Shown: piece after piece, positions 1-6,213 of the stretch
Layout of the letters: each line of letters starts with the position of its first letter
Numbering within the stretch: the stretch's first letter is position 1
DNA from: Acidimicrobiaceae bacterium
GTDB taxonomy: Bacteria > Actinomycetota > Acidimicrobiia > Acidimicrobiales > Acidimicrobiaceae
Reading direction: 5' to 3'
Length of the DNA stretch: 8,587 nt
NCBI GenBank assembly: GCA_013044415.1
Contig: JABEUO010000202.1
Location: forward strand, 1-8,587
Notes under the pieces: model-generated
The model's database searches: none
What the model saw: only the letters and a program-made list of their open reading frames with translations
Told to the model about the DNA's origin: nothing
Made by a program: the position numbers and the translations under genes

Positions 1-1
1 A

Positions 2-184
2 TATTGGGCCAAGGGAGATACCTCGGGCAACATACAACTTGTTCATCGAATCAAGGCCGACTGTGACATGGATACCCTTTTGATAGAGGTGGACCAGGTA
101 GGCGGTGGGGCTTGCCACACCGGCGCCTATAGCTGTTTTTTTAGGACGATTGTCGATGAGATCCCACCGGACACTAAAGCGTGA
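2..184 (+). CDS. hisI: Phosphoribosyl-AMP cyclohydrolase, C-terminal part (5' end outside window)
   Basis: This is the last 60 codons of HisI, the cytoplasmic enzyme that hydrolyses the adenine ring of phosphoribosyl-AMP in the third step of histidine synthesis. Reading from base 2 gives the family core: WAKGDTSGN, then DCDMD, then ACHTGAYSCF. The aspartates of DCDMD are the known magnesium ligands. The three cysteines (fragment residues 21, 38 and 45) have the spacing of the known zinc ligands. The frame is open from the window edge to TGA at 182-184. That stop overlaps the GTG start of trpE in the four bases GTGA, so the two genes are almost certainly co-transcribed and translationally coupled. 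The hisI-trpE pair is a known actinobacterial arrangement. The fragment carries no sign of damage; it is only cut by the window. Confidence 0.95.
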   Translation, partial: YWAKGDTSGNIQLVHRIKADCDMDTLLIEVDQVGGGACHTGAYSCFFRTIVDEIPPDTKA

Positions 185-1689
185 AACGCTATTGGCCAAA
201 AGATGAAGGCGAGTTTGTAGCCCTAGCGAAAAAACACAACGTGGTTTCGGTATCCGCCAAAATGCTAGCTGACCTAGAGACGCCGGTTTCGGTGTACGCG
301 AAGCTAGTTGGTGAAGCGGAAGGCTTTCTGCTCGAATCGGTGGAACAGGGACAGCGGTGGTCGAGATATTCATTTATAGGAAAGAGCTCCTTAGGTAGGG
401 TCACACAGAACGATTCTGGAATAAATAAGGAGGGAATTCTTGGAGATTTCGGCGATGCGGGCATGGGGCTCTTTGAACTCTTAGAGTTCATTACCGCTTC
501 TTTGCGAGTCGCCGCCCCTGCTTCGCATCCGCCTTTAACTTCGGGGTTAATAGGTTATCTCGGATATGAAACGGTCCGGGAGCTCGAGGATCTCGCCGAG
601 GTGAAAGAGGACACCAGGGATCTGCCAATCGCCCAGATGTCCCTGATAGGCGATGTGTGTGCTTTTGATCACTTCGAGCAGAGTATCACCTTGGTCTCAA
701 ACGTCTTTGTAAGAGATACCGATACCGACGAGGACTTAGCCGAGAAGTACGCAAGCGCCCGTAAGAAGCTGGTAGCTATGGCAAATGCTATAGCTGAACC
801 TCGATCCTTAGAGACTTTTGAGTTTCCCCAAAAGACTCAGAGGCTCCCTGAAATGGTAAGAAACCAGACTTCAGAGGAGTTTGTTGCCAAGGTGGAAGTC
901 GCCAAGGAACTCATCGCACAGGGCGATATCTTCCAAGTAGTCCTCTCCCAACGATTCGACTTTCGCCTTTCACGACCATCATTCACCCTCTATCGCGCCC
1001 TTAGGGCCTCAAACCCATCGCCATATATGTACTTCATCAGAACTCCAGAAATGGACGTAGTCGGATCGTCACCGGAAGCCCTGGTAAAGCTCGAAGGCGG
1101 TCGAGTGGTCACGAGGCCGATCGCTGGCACGAGACCGAGGGGTATGACCGAGGAGGAGGATAGGCGGCTCATCGCAGAATTGATAGAGAACCCGAAAGAA
1201 CTAGCGGAACATGTGATGCTCGTAGACCTAGCCAGAAATGACGTCGGCCGAATCTCGAAGTTTGCTACCGAGACCGTAGATGAGTTGATGATCGTTGAGA
1301 AGTATTCGAGTGTCATCCACTTGACGTCGCAGGTGTCGGCACAGCTGCGGGAAGGTTTGGGCCCTTTTGACGTATTGAAGGCCACGATACCAGCCGGCAC
1401 GGTATCGGGGTCTCCAAAAGTAAGGGCGATGCAGATAATCGACGAGCTAGAGCCCACCCGGAGGGGCCCCTATGCTGGAGTGGTTGGTTATATAGACCTT
1501 GCCGGTAATCTCGATGTCGCCATAGCGATACGGACACTCTTTGTCGATAGGCGCGGAAATGGGTATATGCAGGCTGGGGCTGGAATAGTTGCAGACTCTG
1601 ATCCTTGGGCCGAAGACGCTGAGTGCCTCAATAAGGCTAAATCAATATTGGCGATTGTTGCACTTTTAGAGTCCATGGAAGAGGTGTAG
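181..1689 (+). CDS. trpE: Anthranilate synthase component I
   Basis: TrpE converts chorismate to anthranilate, the first committed step of tryptophan synthesis, using ammonia normally delivered by TrpG. The 502-residue length is usual. The N-terminal domain carries the LLES motif (residues 50-53), part of the known tryptophan feedback-inhibition site. The chorismate-binding domain follows: GDIFQVVLSQRF near 243-254, PIAGTRPRG at 313-321, ELAEHVMLVDLARND at 340-354 with the conserved E343-H344 pair, GTVSGSPK at 406-413, DELEP at 421-425, and the C-terminal GAGIVADSDP segment. The GTG start at 181 overlaps the hisI stop and has no clear Shine-Dalgarno, which suits coupled translation. No trpG follows: the next gene is convergent and of another amidotransferase family. 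No hairpin plus T-run terminator is visible in the 33 bases after the stop. Confidence 0.97.
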   Translation: MKRYWPKDEGEFVALAKKHNVVSVSAKMLADLETPVSVYAKLVGEAEGFLLESVEQGQRWSRYSFIGKSSLGRVTQNDSGINKEGILGDFGDAGMGLFELLEFITASLRVAAPASHPPLTSGLIGYLGYETVRELEDLAEVKEDTRDLPIAQMSLIGDVCAFDHFEQSITLVSNVFVRDTDTDEDLAEKYASARKKLVAMANAIAEPRSLETFEFPQKTQRLPEMVRNQTSEEFVAKVEVAKELIAQGDIFQVVLSQRFDFRLSRPSFTLYRALRASNPSPYMYFIRTPEMDVVGSSPEALVKLEGGRVVTRPIAGTRPRGMTEEEDRRLIAELIENPKELAEHVMLVDLARNDVGRISKFATETVDELMIVEKYSSVIHLTSQVSAQLREGLGPFDVLKATIPAGTVSGSPKVRAMQIIDELEPTRRGPYAGVVGYIDLAGNLDVAIAIRTLFVDRRGNGYMQAGAGIVADSDPWAEDAECLNKAKSILAIVALLESMEEV

Positions 1690-1722
1690 GGCCGACCGGC
1701 AGTGGAGAGGGAATGTCTCGAT

Positions 1723-2418
1723 CTACTCAACGAGCCACTTAAAGGTTCCAAGGTGATTTCTGTCCAGCTGCCACATACGTTCTGGGTGCCACTGCACGCC
1801 AATTATTTCTTCTGACTCTACCGCTTCGACCACGCCGTCGTCTGATCTCGCTGTTACTTCCAAACCGGGGGCGAGGTCTTTTATCGCCTGATGATGCAGA
1901 GTATTGACTGCGTCAGCGTGATTGGTATATTTGGCGACTTTAGAACCCGGGCTCAACTCCACCCGATGGGATGGCGTATGCTCGTTGTCGATATCGGAAT
2001 GGTTGTTAAAGCCTGAACTCGGCAAGTCTTGGTAGAGGGTTCCACCAAGGGCGACATTGAGTATCTGGATTCCTCGGCAAATGGCTAGGATCTTCTTACT
2101 TTGCGACCTGGCGGCCTTGATAGCCGCTATCTCGAATAGGTCCCTGACAGGATCCGTTTGTTGGAGTTGCGGTGAATCAGGTTCCCCATAGAGGAAAGGC
2201 TGGACATCATATCCACCCGGAAGGATGAGAGAGTCGACGGAACTGACCATTTCCGACGCAATATCGTCCAAAATTCGAGGGTCTTTTACCATCTCGAAAG
2301 TGGCGCTCGAAAAGAGATAAGGGGTGTGCCCCAGCTCAGTTATAGCGGCTGAGTACCCAGCGTAGATGCCATATCGATTTTGGTCAAAAAGTCCAGAGGT
2401 TATTCCGATCTTCTTCAA
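1723..2418 (-). CDS. Class-I glutamine-amidotransferase-like hydrolase, PuuD / peptidase C26 (gamma-glutamyl-GABA hydrolase) family
   Basis: A 231-residue cytoplasmic protein with a complete class-I amidotransferase fold. LPGGYDV lies at 66-72 (oxyanion region). The nucleophile elbow AICRGIQ has catalytic Cys114. The family-typical LHHQAIK is at 174-180, and GVQWHPE at 207-213 supplies His211 and Glu213. The CRGIQ elbow with the HHQAIK block marks the PuuD / C26 family, whose known member cleaves gamma-glutamyl-gamma-aminobutyrate in putrescine breakdown. TrpG and PabA instead have a GxCLGHQ elbow and HPES. The actual substrate cannot be told from sequence. The start is TTG at 2418, supported by AAGGAG seven bases upstream; the protein begins MKKIGIT, as expected at the first beta strand. 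The gene runs toward trpE with a 33-base gap, and no putrescine, GABA or glutamine-synthetase gene accompanies it here. Confidence 0.88.
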   Translation of the reverse strand: MKKIGITSGLFDQNRYGIYAGYSAAITELGHTPYLFSSATFEMVKDPRILDDIASEMVSSVDSLILPGGYDVQPFLYGEPDSPQLQQTDPVRDLFEIAAIKAARSQSKKILAICRGIQILNVALGGTLYQDLPSSGFNNHSDIDNEHTPSHRVELSPGSKVAKYTNHADAVNTLHHQAIKDLAPGLEVTARSDDGVVEAVESEEIIGVQWHPERMWQLDRNHLGTFKWLVE

Positions 2419-2425
2419 CGCTGTT

Positions 2426-2431
2426 CTCCTT
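2426..2431 (-). promoter_or_regulatory. Shine-Dalgarno AAGGAG fixing a TTG start
   Basis: On the reverse strand AAGGAG is followed by seven bases and then TTG at 2418-2416. The next residues are KKIGIT, the normal beginning of this family, and no upstream ATG or GTG in frame has a better site. Confidence 0.75.
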
Positions 2432-2458
2432 ATGGCATAGTCATGACATTCGACTCTT

Positions 2459-2486
2459 TTGGACTCGAATTATTGGACTCGAATTA
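2459..2486. repeat. Tandem duplication of a 14-bp unit in the intergenic region
   Basis: The unit TTGGACTCGAATTA occurs twice, head to tail and identical, at 2459-2472 and 2473-2486. The TCGAAT inside each copy is also the inverse complement of ATTCGA at 2448-2453. The array lies 41-68 bases upstream of the TTG start of the reverse-strand PuuD-family gene. That is a reasonable place for a tandem regulator-binding site, but a recent slippage duplication explains it equally well. The unit is not a multiple of three, so a coding repeat is unlikely. Confidence 0.7.
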
Positions 2487-2599
2487 TTTGCTTTTCCATC
2501 AAAGCCTTTTTGGCCTAATTCAGCCTAATACCCTTGAAATGCAAACAGCCATGAAGACCGCAGACCTAAAAGCGGATTACTTTGCAGCTTAAAACCTCG

Positions 2600-2659
2600 C
2601 AATTCGTACTACTCGACCTCAGGTCCACCTTGGCTCAGGTCGGATCCTGGTACGAATTG
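2600..2659. repeat. Long inverted repeat with 10-bp perfect arms, upstream of ygfZ-like gene
   Basis: CAATTCGTAC at 2600-2609 is the exact reverse complement of GTACGAATTG at 2650-2659, with 40 bases between. Inside, CGACCT (2614-2619) and AGGTCG (2637-2642) can form a second nested stem. The word CTCAGGTC occurs there twice in direct orientation (2618-2625 and 2634-2641). No T-run follows on either strand, and the flanking genes diverge, so it is not a terminator for either. A structured leader, a dimer-binding operator or a small mobile-repeat remnant are all possible. Confidence 0.65.
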
Positions 2660-2706
2660 GAAGGAAGACCCCTTAGCGGCTGTTTGTCTATGTTAATGGT
2701 AAGTAG

Positions 2707-3621
2707 ATGGGGTGTTCCGTGGTTGGCCTAAATGTATTAAGTGGTGCAGAATACTTGAAGATCGGTTACTCTGCGCTCGAGGTGGCTGGACCCGATGCCG
2801 CCAGTTATCTCCAGGGCCAACTTAGCCAAGACGTCGAGGGCATTCCCCTAGGAGACACCGCGATGTCGCTGCTTCTAGCGCCGACCGGCAAAATTATTGC
2901 AGTCTGTTGGGTTCTACGTGAGGAATCGAACAAGTTCGTGCTGCTCGTAGAGACAGCTGCCATTGAGGATGTGCAACAGAGGCTAAAAAGATATCTAATA
3001 AGAACGAAGGCATCGGTAGAGGTTCTTGAATTCGCCGCATTTTTAGGACGCAGTATTCCCCCGGGAGCCCCTTACCTAGGACATTTTTCCGGTGGATATT
3101 TTGGACCAGACGAAGGGATTTACCTATCAATGGTCGAGCCGGATGGGATGGTAGTCGAGGAGAGGGAAAAGCGCGTCATAAAGGCACTTGAACTCGAGAG
3201 GATAAAATCTAATTTTGCAAGTTACATTTCGGAGCTAAGCCTCGGATTATTTCCGGGGGCCCTCGGAAACACCCTCGAACAGTTTGTATCTTTTCAAAAG
3301 GGATGCTACGTGGGGCAAGAACTAGTCGAAAGGATGCACTCTAGGGCTACCGCTGCGCCGATTTCGCTTAAAGTTTTGACGATAGAAATGGGACAAAATG
3401 TCACTTTTGCAGAAATAGTGAGTATCGGTAAGCCACTTGAACTCTACCGGGATGGACTTTTGGCAGGTGAAGCCACCTCTCTCGTCGAAGGGGAGCCAGG
3501 AAATGTAACTGGCATAGGAGCGATTAAAAGGAGTGCATCGGATTCAAGCTATTTCGATCTGGTGTTACCGGGGAAAGTTGAGGGTAACCAAGCTGTCGGG
3601 AAGGTGAGGATCGTGAATTGA
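2707..3621 (+). CDS. ygfZ: YgfZ/GcvT-like folate-binding protein (iron-sulfur cluster maintenance)
   Basis: A 304-residue cytoplasmic protein of the YgfZ / IBA57 / aminomethyltransferase-fold family. The diagnostic signature KGCYVGQE is complete at residues 198-205, with the conserved Cys200. The N-terminal folate-binding half shows AASYLQGQLSQDV (31-43) and the LLAPTGKIIA strand. Known members use tetrahydrofolate to help assemble or repair certain Fe-S enzymes, such as the tRNA-modifying enzyme MiaB. They lack the glycine-cleavage role of GcvT, and no gcvH or gcvP is nearby. The start is uncertain: ATG at 2707 has only a weak ribosome site, and GTG at 2719 would lose four residues before the first conserved segment. 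TATGTT at 2689-2694 could be a -10 box giving a nearly leaderless mRNA. The gene faces the histidine kinase gene with a 29-base gap and no visible terminator. Confidence 0.88.
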   Translation: MGCSVVGLNVLSGAEYLKIGYSALEVAGPDAASYLQGQLSQDVEGIPLGDTAMSLLLAPTGKIIAVCWVLREESNKFVLLVETAAIEDVQQRLKRYLIRTKASVEVLEFAAFLGRSIPPGAPYLGHFSGGYFGPDEGIYLSMVEPDGMVVEEREKRVIKALELERIKSNFASYISELSLGLFPGALGNTLEQFVSFQKGCYVGQELVERMHSRATAAPISLKVLTIEMGQNVTFAEIVSIGKPLELYRDGLLAGEATSLVEGEPGNVTGIGAIKRSASDSSYFDLVLPGKVEGNQAVGKVRIVN

Positions 3622-3650
3622 TACCAGCCAACCCATTCCTTTGAGACTAC

Positions 3651-5036
3651 TTACCTCAACAGTGTTTTTGGGATAATCACTATCATCTCGGTTCCACCAG
3701 TCGTGCCTACTGGCGACTTAAAGCCCACCCTTAATCCCATTGCTTGTGCCAGTTCCGCTACGATTAGAAGTCCGACCCCCGACCCCTGTTCCCTTGAGGG
3801 TGTGTTGTCGTTGCGGTGGGCGTGACGAAAGACTTTAGGTTGGTCAGCGAGAGGTATTCCCGGCCCATCGTCAAGGACCGCAATCCTAAAGTCTCCATCT
3901 TCGGTTAATTTCGACGCCAAGCTGATCGAAGTCGACGCGAACTTATAAGCGTTTTCCAGTAGGTTTTGGAGCACCTGCGTAAATCGATTTGGATCCAAGT
4001 CGGCTAATTGTTGGAATCCTAGCCCCTGATAATTGAAGTTTATGACCGCTTCAGCCGCCCGTAGGGAGAATATTTCGGCTAAGTCGTCAACGAGGTGGGC
4101 CGCATCTACCTGGGAAATTTCCAGTTTAAACCTACCCGCCTGTAATCTTGAAAGTTCAAGGAGGTCCCTTACCATAATTTCGAGACGCTTCGACTGTTTT
4201 AGTATCACAGCGGCAGCTTGCTTGGGATCGTCTACAGTCTCGTCCAGGATTGCTTCGGCGAATCCAGAGACCGAAGTTAACGGTGTTCGAAGGTCATGAG
4301 AAATCGCCATGAAGAAGTCTTTCTGGAGCTCTTCAGACTTTTCAAGTGATGCAGCCATCTGAGAAATAGAATTCGATAGGTCCTGGATCTCTGGATAATG
4401 ACCTCTGATTGGGTCTGGTCGAATTCCTACCTCTCCCTCTGCCAGTTTCCTAGTTACCTCTTGCAGGCCGAGTATTGGCCTCGTGATGCGGGCAGAAATT
4501 GACTCTCCGACTAGCAACGCAATAAGAATTGCAGTCACTGCGACCAATACGAGGAAAAGGATGCTCCTGGGCGGAATTGCAATTGATTTTTGCAATACTA
4601 CAACTAGGCCGGTGACGTGACCATTGGGGGTGTTTCGACTAAGTGGTATATCGACGGCAGCATAGATACTGGATCCTTGTGTAAGGGTATAGATTTCCCC
4701 CGGGTGGCCGGTTGATGCACTTACAATACTGTTCGGTATTGCATTGACACTTCCGGACACTCTGCCGGTGGAATAAAGAGTTTCGAAATGGGCACCATTG
4801 AGTCCCGCAATTTTGACAACTTCTCGGGCAAGGTAGGGGTGCGAGGACTGGGTCGCAACTATAGTACGGACCGTCCTGATTAGAAATGCACGACCTTGAT
4901 GGGCCGATATCTGTCGGGAGAGTAGCAGCACCCCAAAGCCAGCTATCAATATGACGCTAGTTACCGAAATAACGAGGGTCAGCGTGATCTTTCGTCTCAA
5001 TTCGACCCCTAATCCATCCGGTATCCGATTCCCCAC
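3651..5036 (-). CDS. Membrane sensor histidine kinase (HAMP, HisKA, HATPase)
   Basis: An inner-membrane sensor kinase of 461 residues. It has a membrane segment at about 18-40, an extracytoplasmic region at 41-157 matching no domain I recognise, and a second membrane segment at 158-180. A HAMP linker follows at about 181-233. The dimerisation helix has the H-box FFMAISHDLRTPLTS with phospho-acceptor His247. The ATPase domain has the N-box QNLLENAYKFA (N358, N362), the G1 box DDGPGIP (389-395), an F-box-like VFRHAHR and the G2 box GSGVGL (418-423). All catalytic boxes are intact. Its gene follows, and slightly overlaps, the response-regulator gene on the same strand, so the two form a cognate pair. 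The start is open: GTG at 5036 overlaps the regulator by 28 bases without a good ribosome site. TTG at 5000, just after the regulator stop and preceded by AGGGG, would give 449 residues. The signal sensed is unknown. Confidence 0.92.
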   Translation of the reverse strand: MGNRIPDGLGVELRRKITLTLVISVTSVILIAGFGVLLLSRQISAHQGRAFLIRTVRTIVATQSSHPYLAREVVKIAGLNGAHFETLYSTGRVSGSVNAIPNSIVSASTGHPGEIYTLTQGSSIYAAVDIPLSRNTPNGHVTGLVVVLQKSIAIPPRSILFLVLVAVTAILIALLVGESISARITRPILGLQEVTRKLAEGEVGIRPDPIRGHYPEIQDLSNSISQMAASLEKSEELQKDFFMAISHDLRTPLTSVSGFAEAILDETVDDPKQAAAVILKQSKRLEIMVRDLLELSRLQAGRFKLEISQVDAAHLVDDLAEIFSLRAAEAVINFNYQGLGFQQLADLDPNRFTQVLQNLLENAYKFASTSISLASKLTEDGDFRIAVLDDGPGIPLADQPKVFRHAHRNDNTPSREQGSGVGLLIVAELAQAMGLRVGFKSPVGTTGGTEMIVIIPKTLLR

Positions 5037-5689
5037 ACCGTTACTAGGGGAAACGAGCTGCCTAGCTTCTTGCGCAGTTGTCGAACGTGGACGTCAACGG
5101 TCCGATCATCCCCGTACCAATCGGGTCCCCACACTCCATCGAGCAGCTGCCTACGGGATAATGCGACCCTTCTATTTCGCAGGAAGTAAGAAAGAAGCTC
5201 AAATTCTTTAGCCGTGAAGGGAACTGACTCTCCTGCAACAATCACTTCCCTCGTCCGGAAGTCTACGGTGACCCCGGAGACAACGACTTGATCCTCTTCC
5301 CGAGCCTTTGATGGGGATATAGTTCTCCGTTTTACCGCACGAATTCGGGAGAGTAGTTCCCTAGGAGAGAACGGCTTCGTAACGTAGTCATCCGCTCCAA
5401 GCTCTAGGCCGAGTATTTTATCGAGTTCGCTGTCTCTTGCCGTGAGCATTATTATCGGCACGCTTGATGTCTTTCTGACCTCTCGACACACGTCTAGTCC
5501 ATCTATTTCGCCTGGCAGAGAGATGTCTAGGATCAACATACTCGGCTGATTATTTGAAAAGAGTTCCAATCCTTTTGCGCCATTAGGGGCGAGAAGGACT
5601 CGGTACCCTTCCTTGCGAAGATACCCGTTCAATAGGTCGGCGATGGATGGGTCATCTTCAACTACGATAACGACTCCGCTTTCTTCCAT
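5009..5689 (-). CDS. OmpR/PhoB-family response regulator
   Basis: A 226-residue two-component transcription factor. The receiver domain (about 5-120) has the acidic pocket E11-D12-D13, phospho-acceptor Asp55 in LILDISLPG, Thr83 in IIMLTARD and Lys105 in DDYVTKPFSP. After a short charged linker comes a winged-helix DNA-binding domain (about 132-226): FTAKEFELLSYFLRN, then VDVHVRQLRKKLG as recognition helix, ending GIGYRMD. All switch residues are present, so it should be phosphorylated by the downstream kinase encoded on the same strand. ATG at 5689 is preceded by AAGGA at a slightly long spacing of 11 bases. It is the first gene of its operon and is divergent from trpC across 524 bases. Nothing in the sequence ties it to tryptophan; the OmpR family controls many stress, phosphate and envelope responses, and its targets cannot be inferred here. 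Confidence 0.93.
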   Translation of the reverse strand: MEESGVVIVVEDDPSIADLLNGYLRKEGYRVLLAPNGAKGLELFSNNQPSMLILDISLPGEIDGLDVCREVRKTSSVPIIMLTARDSELDKILGLELGADDYVTKPFSPRELLSRIRAVKRRTISPSKAREEDQVVVSGVTVDFRTREVIVAGESVPFTAKEFELLSYFLRNRRVALSRRQLLDGVWGPDWYGDDRTVDVHVRQLRKKLGSSFPLVTVWGIGYRMD

Positions 5690-6000
5690 CGGTCAAGGTT
5701 TCCTTTTTAGCAACTCGGGAGCATTCAAGGACTGAGGATGCGTCAAGTCATACTGCCCACATTCTCAAGTTATGGTAGTGCGAATTAGACATATTGAGGG
5801 TTGCGACGTCGCTCTTTAACACGAAAAGATCGTGCCGGTTTTGCTCAAGGCGTAAAGCGGTCGGGTTGAGTCAAACTCGTACTCAGGTGCCCCGAACGGA
5901 TCCGACCACCTTGACCTAATGATGCACTACATAGGTTGCAATTATCGGTTCTGTGGCTCGCCCGAATATCACTTCAGCAGGAGATTGGGTTGTGCGAGGA

Positions 6001-6017
6001 CTATTCGTTCCGAATAG
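6001..6017. repeat. 17-bp inverted repeat, operator-like
   Basis: CTATTCG (6001-6007) and CGAATAG (6011-6017) are perfect reverse complements separated by TTC. A three-base loop with seven-bp arms suits either a small RNA hairpin or a dimeric repressor site. It lies about 200 bases upstream of trpC and 310 bases upstream of the response-regulator gene. No regulator can be named for it. Confidence 0.5.
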
Positions 6018-6123
6018 CGCCCGGCAATGACTCGTTTATTTAGCGGAGGATTCGATCCACTGGTCTTGGATAGTTAGACGCTCCTGAAACCCTCCCCAGT
6101 GACAACTCGCTGGTTAGTTGATC

Positions 6124-6180
6124 GTGAATTTTTGGACCGGTATTGACTTCTGGCCATTTCATCATCGGCGAGCTCGTTGA
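6124..6180 (+). CDS. Possible tryptophan-containing leader peptide upstream of trpC (speculative)
   Basis: From GTG at 6124 an 18-codon ORF reads MNFWTGIDFWPFHHRRAR and ends at TGA 6178, immediately followed by a second TGA. It has two Trp codons, at 6133 and 6151. The second directly abuts the 5' arm of the strong hairpin at 6154-6188, and the stop codon opens its 3' arm. Trp-rich leader peptides placed before hairpins are the classic mark of trp attenuation, and actinobacterial examples are known. Against it: no good Shine-Dalgarno precedes the GTG, the Trp codons are not adjacent, and the hairpin lacks a T-run. The ORF is in frame with trpC, but several stops intervene, so it is not an N-terminal extension. 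Confidence 0.25.
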   Translation: MNFWTGIDFWPFHHRRAR

Positions 6181-6188
6181 TGAAATGG
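6154..6188. promoter_or_regulatory. Strong inverted repeat just upstream of trpC (hairpin or operator)
   Basis: CCATTTCATCA (6154-6164) is the exact reverse complement of TGATGAAATGG (6178-6188). The 13-base interior contains the palindrome CGAGCTCG. As RNA this would be a very stable hairpin ending 25 bases before the trpC start. As DNA it is a perfect dyad overlapping a possible -35 element. No T-run follows, so it is not a standard intrinsic terminator. Its place ahead of trpCFB suggests control of that operon, by attenuation, RNA structure or a repressor; the sequence alone does not decide. Confidence 0.65.
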
Positions 6189-6204
6189 ATACTGCGGTTA
6201 GGAT
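6177..6204 (+). promoter_or_regulatory. Candidate promoter for trpCFB
   Basis: TTGATG at 6177-6182 and TAGGAT at 6199-6204 are separated by 16 bases and resemble a primary-sigma promoter. Transcription would start near 6211, only a few bases before the trpC ATG, giving a practically leaderless mRNA, a common type in actinobacteria. The -35 box lies on the right arm of the inverted repeat. This reading competes with the leader-peptide and attenuator reading. Confidence 0.3.
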
Positions 6205-6213
6205 TTGATATAG

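Larger units (their letters stand above)
5690..6213. other. 524-base divergent intergenic region, no convincing full gene
   Basis: Both strands were read for ORFs and decayed genes, and no recognisable protein fragment was seen. The region must hold promoters for the two-component pair (leftward) and for trpCFB (rightward). Structural marks are the palindrome GCGACGTCGC at 5803-5812, a GGTCGG/CCGACC pairing between 5859-5864 and 5902-5907, a 17-bp inverted repeat at 6001-6017, and a strong 11-bp-arm inverted repeat at 6154-6188. A TTGACC (5911-5916) with TAGGTT (5932-5937) is a possible distal promoter, although its spacer of 15 is short. A short ORF with Trp codons at 6124-6180 is listed separately. 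Confidence 0.7.

Noticed and set aside
1723..2418. The reverse amidotransferase as TrpG
   Set aside because: The nucleophile elbow is CRGIQ and the end motif is WHPER, with an HHQAIK block. TrpG would show GxCLGHQ and HPES, and the gene is not co-directional with trpE.
2380..2592. Forward 70-codon ORF in the intergenic region
   Set aside because: It overlaps the start of the reverse PuuD-family gene, has no ribosome site or recognisable protein, and runs through a 14-bp tandem repeat that breaks any codon periodicity.
2419..2706. tRNA or known riboswitch in the intergenic region
   Set aside because: No cloverleaf with a T-loop GGTTCRA pattern and no T-box or other familiar riboswitch core could be found around the inverted repeat.
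6027..6077. 16-residue ATG ORF upstream of trpC as a leader peptide
   Set aside because: It contains no Trp codon in its own frame. The nearby TGG-TCT-TGG at 6061-6069 is in a different frame with no start codon after the preceding stop.
6154..6188. The strong hairpin as an intrinsic terminator
   Set aside because: No T-run follows the 3' arm on the plus strand, and no leftward gene ends there.
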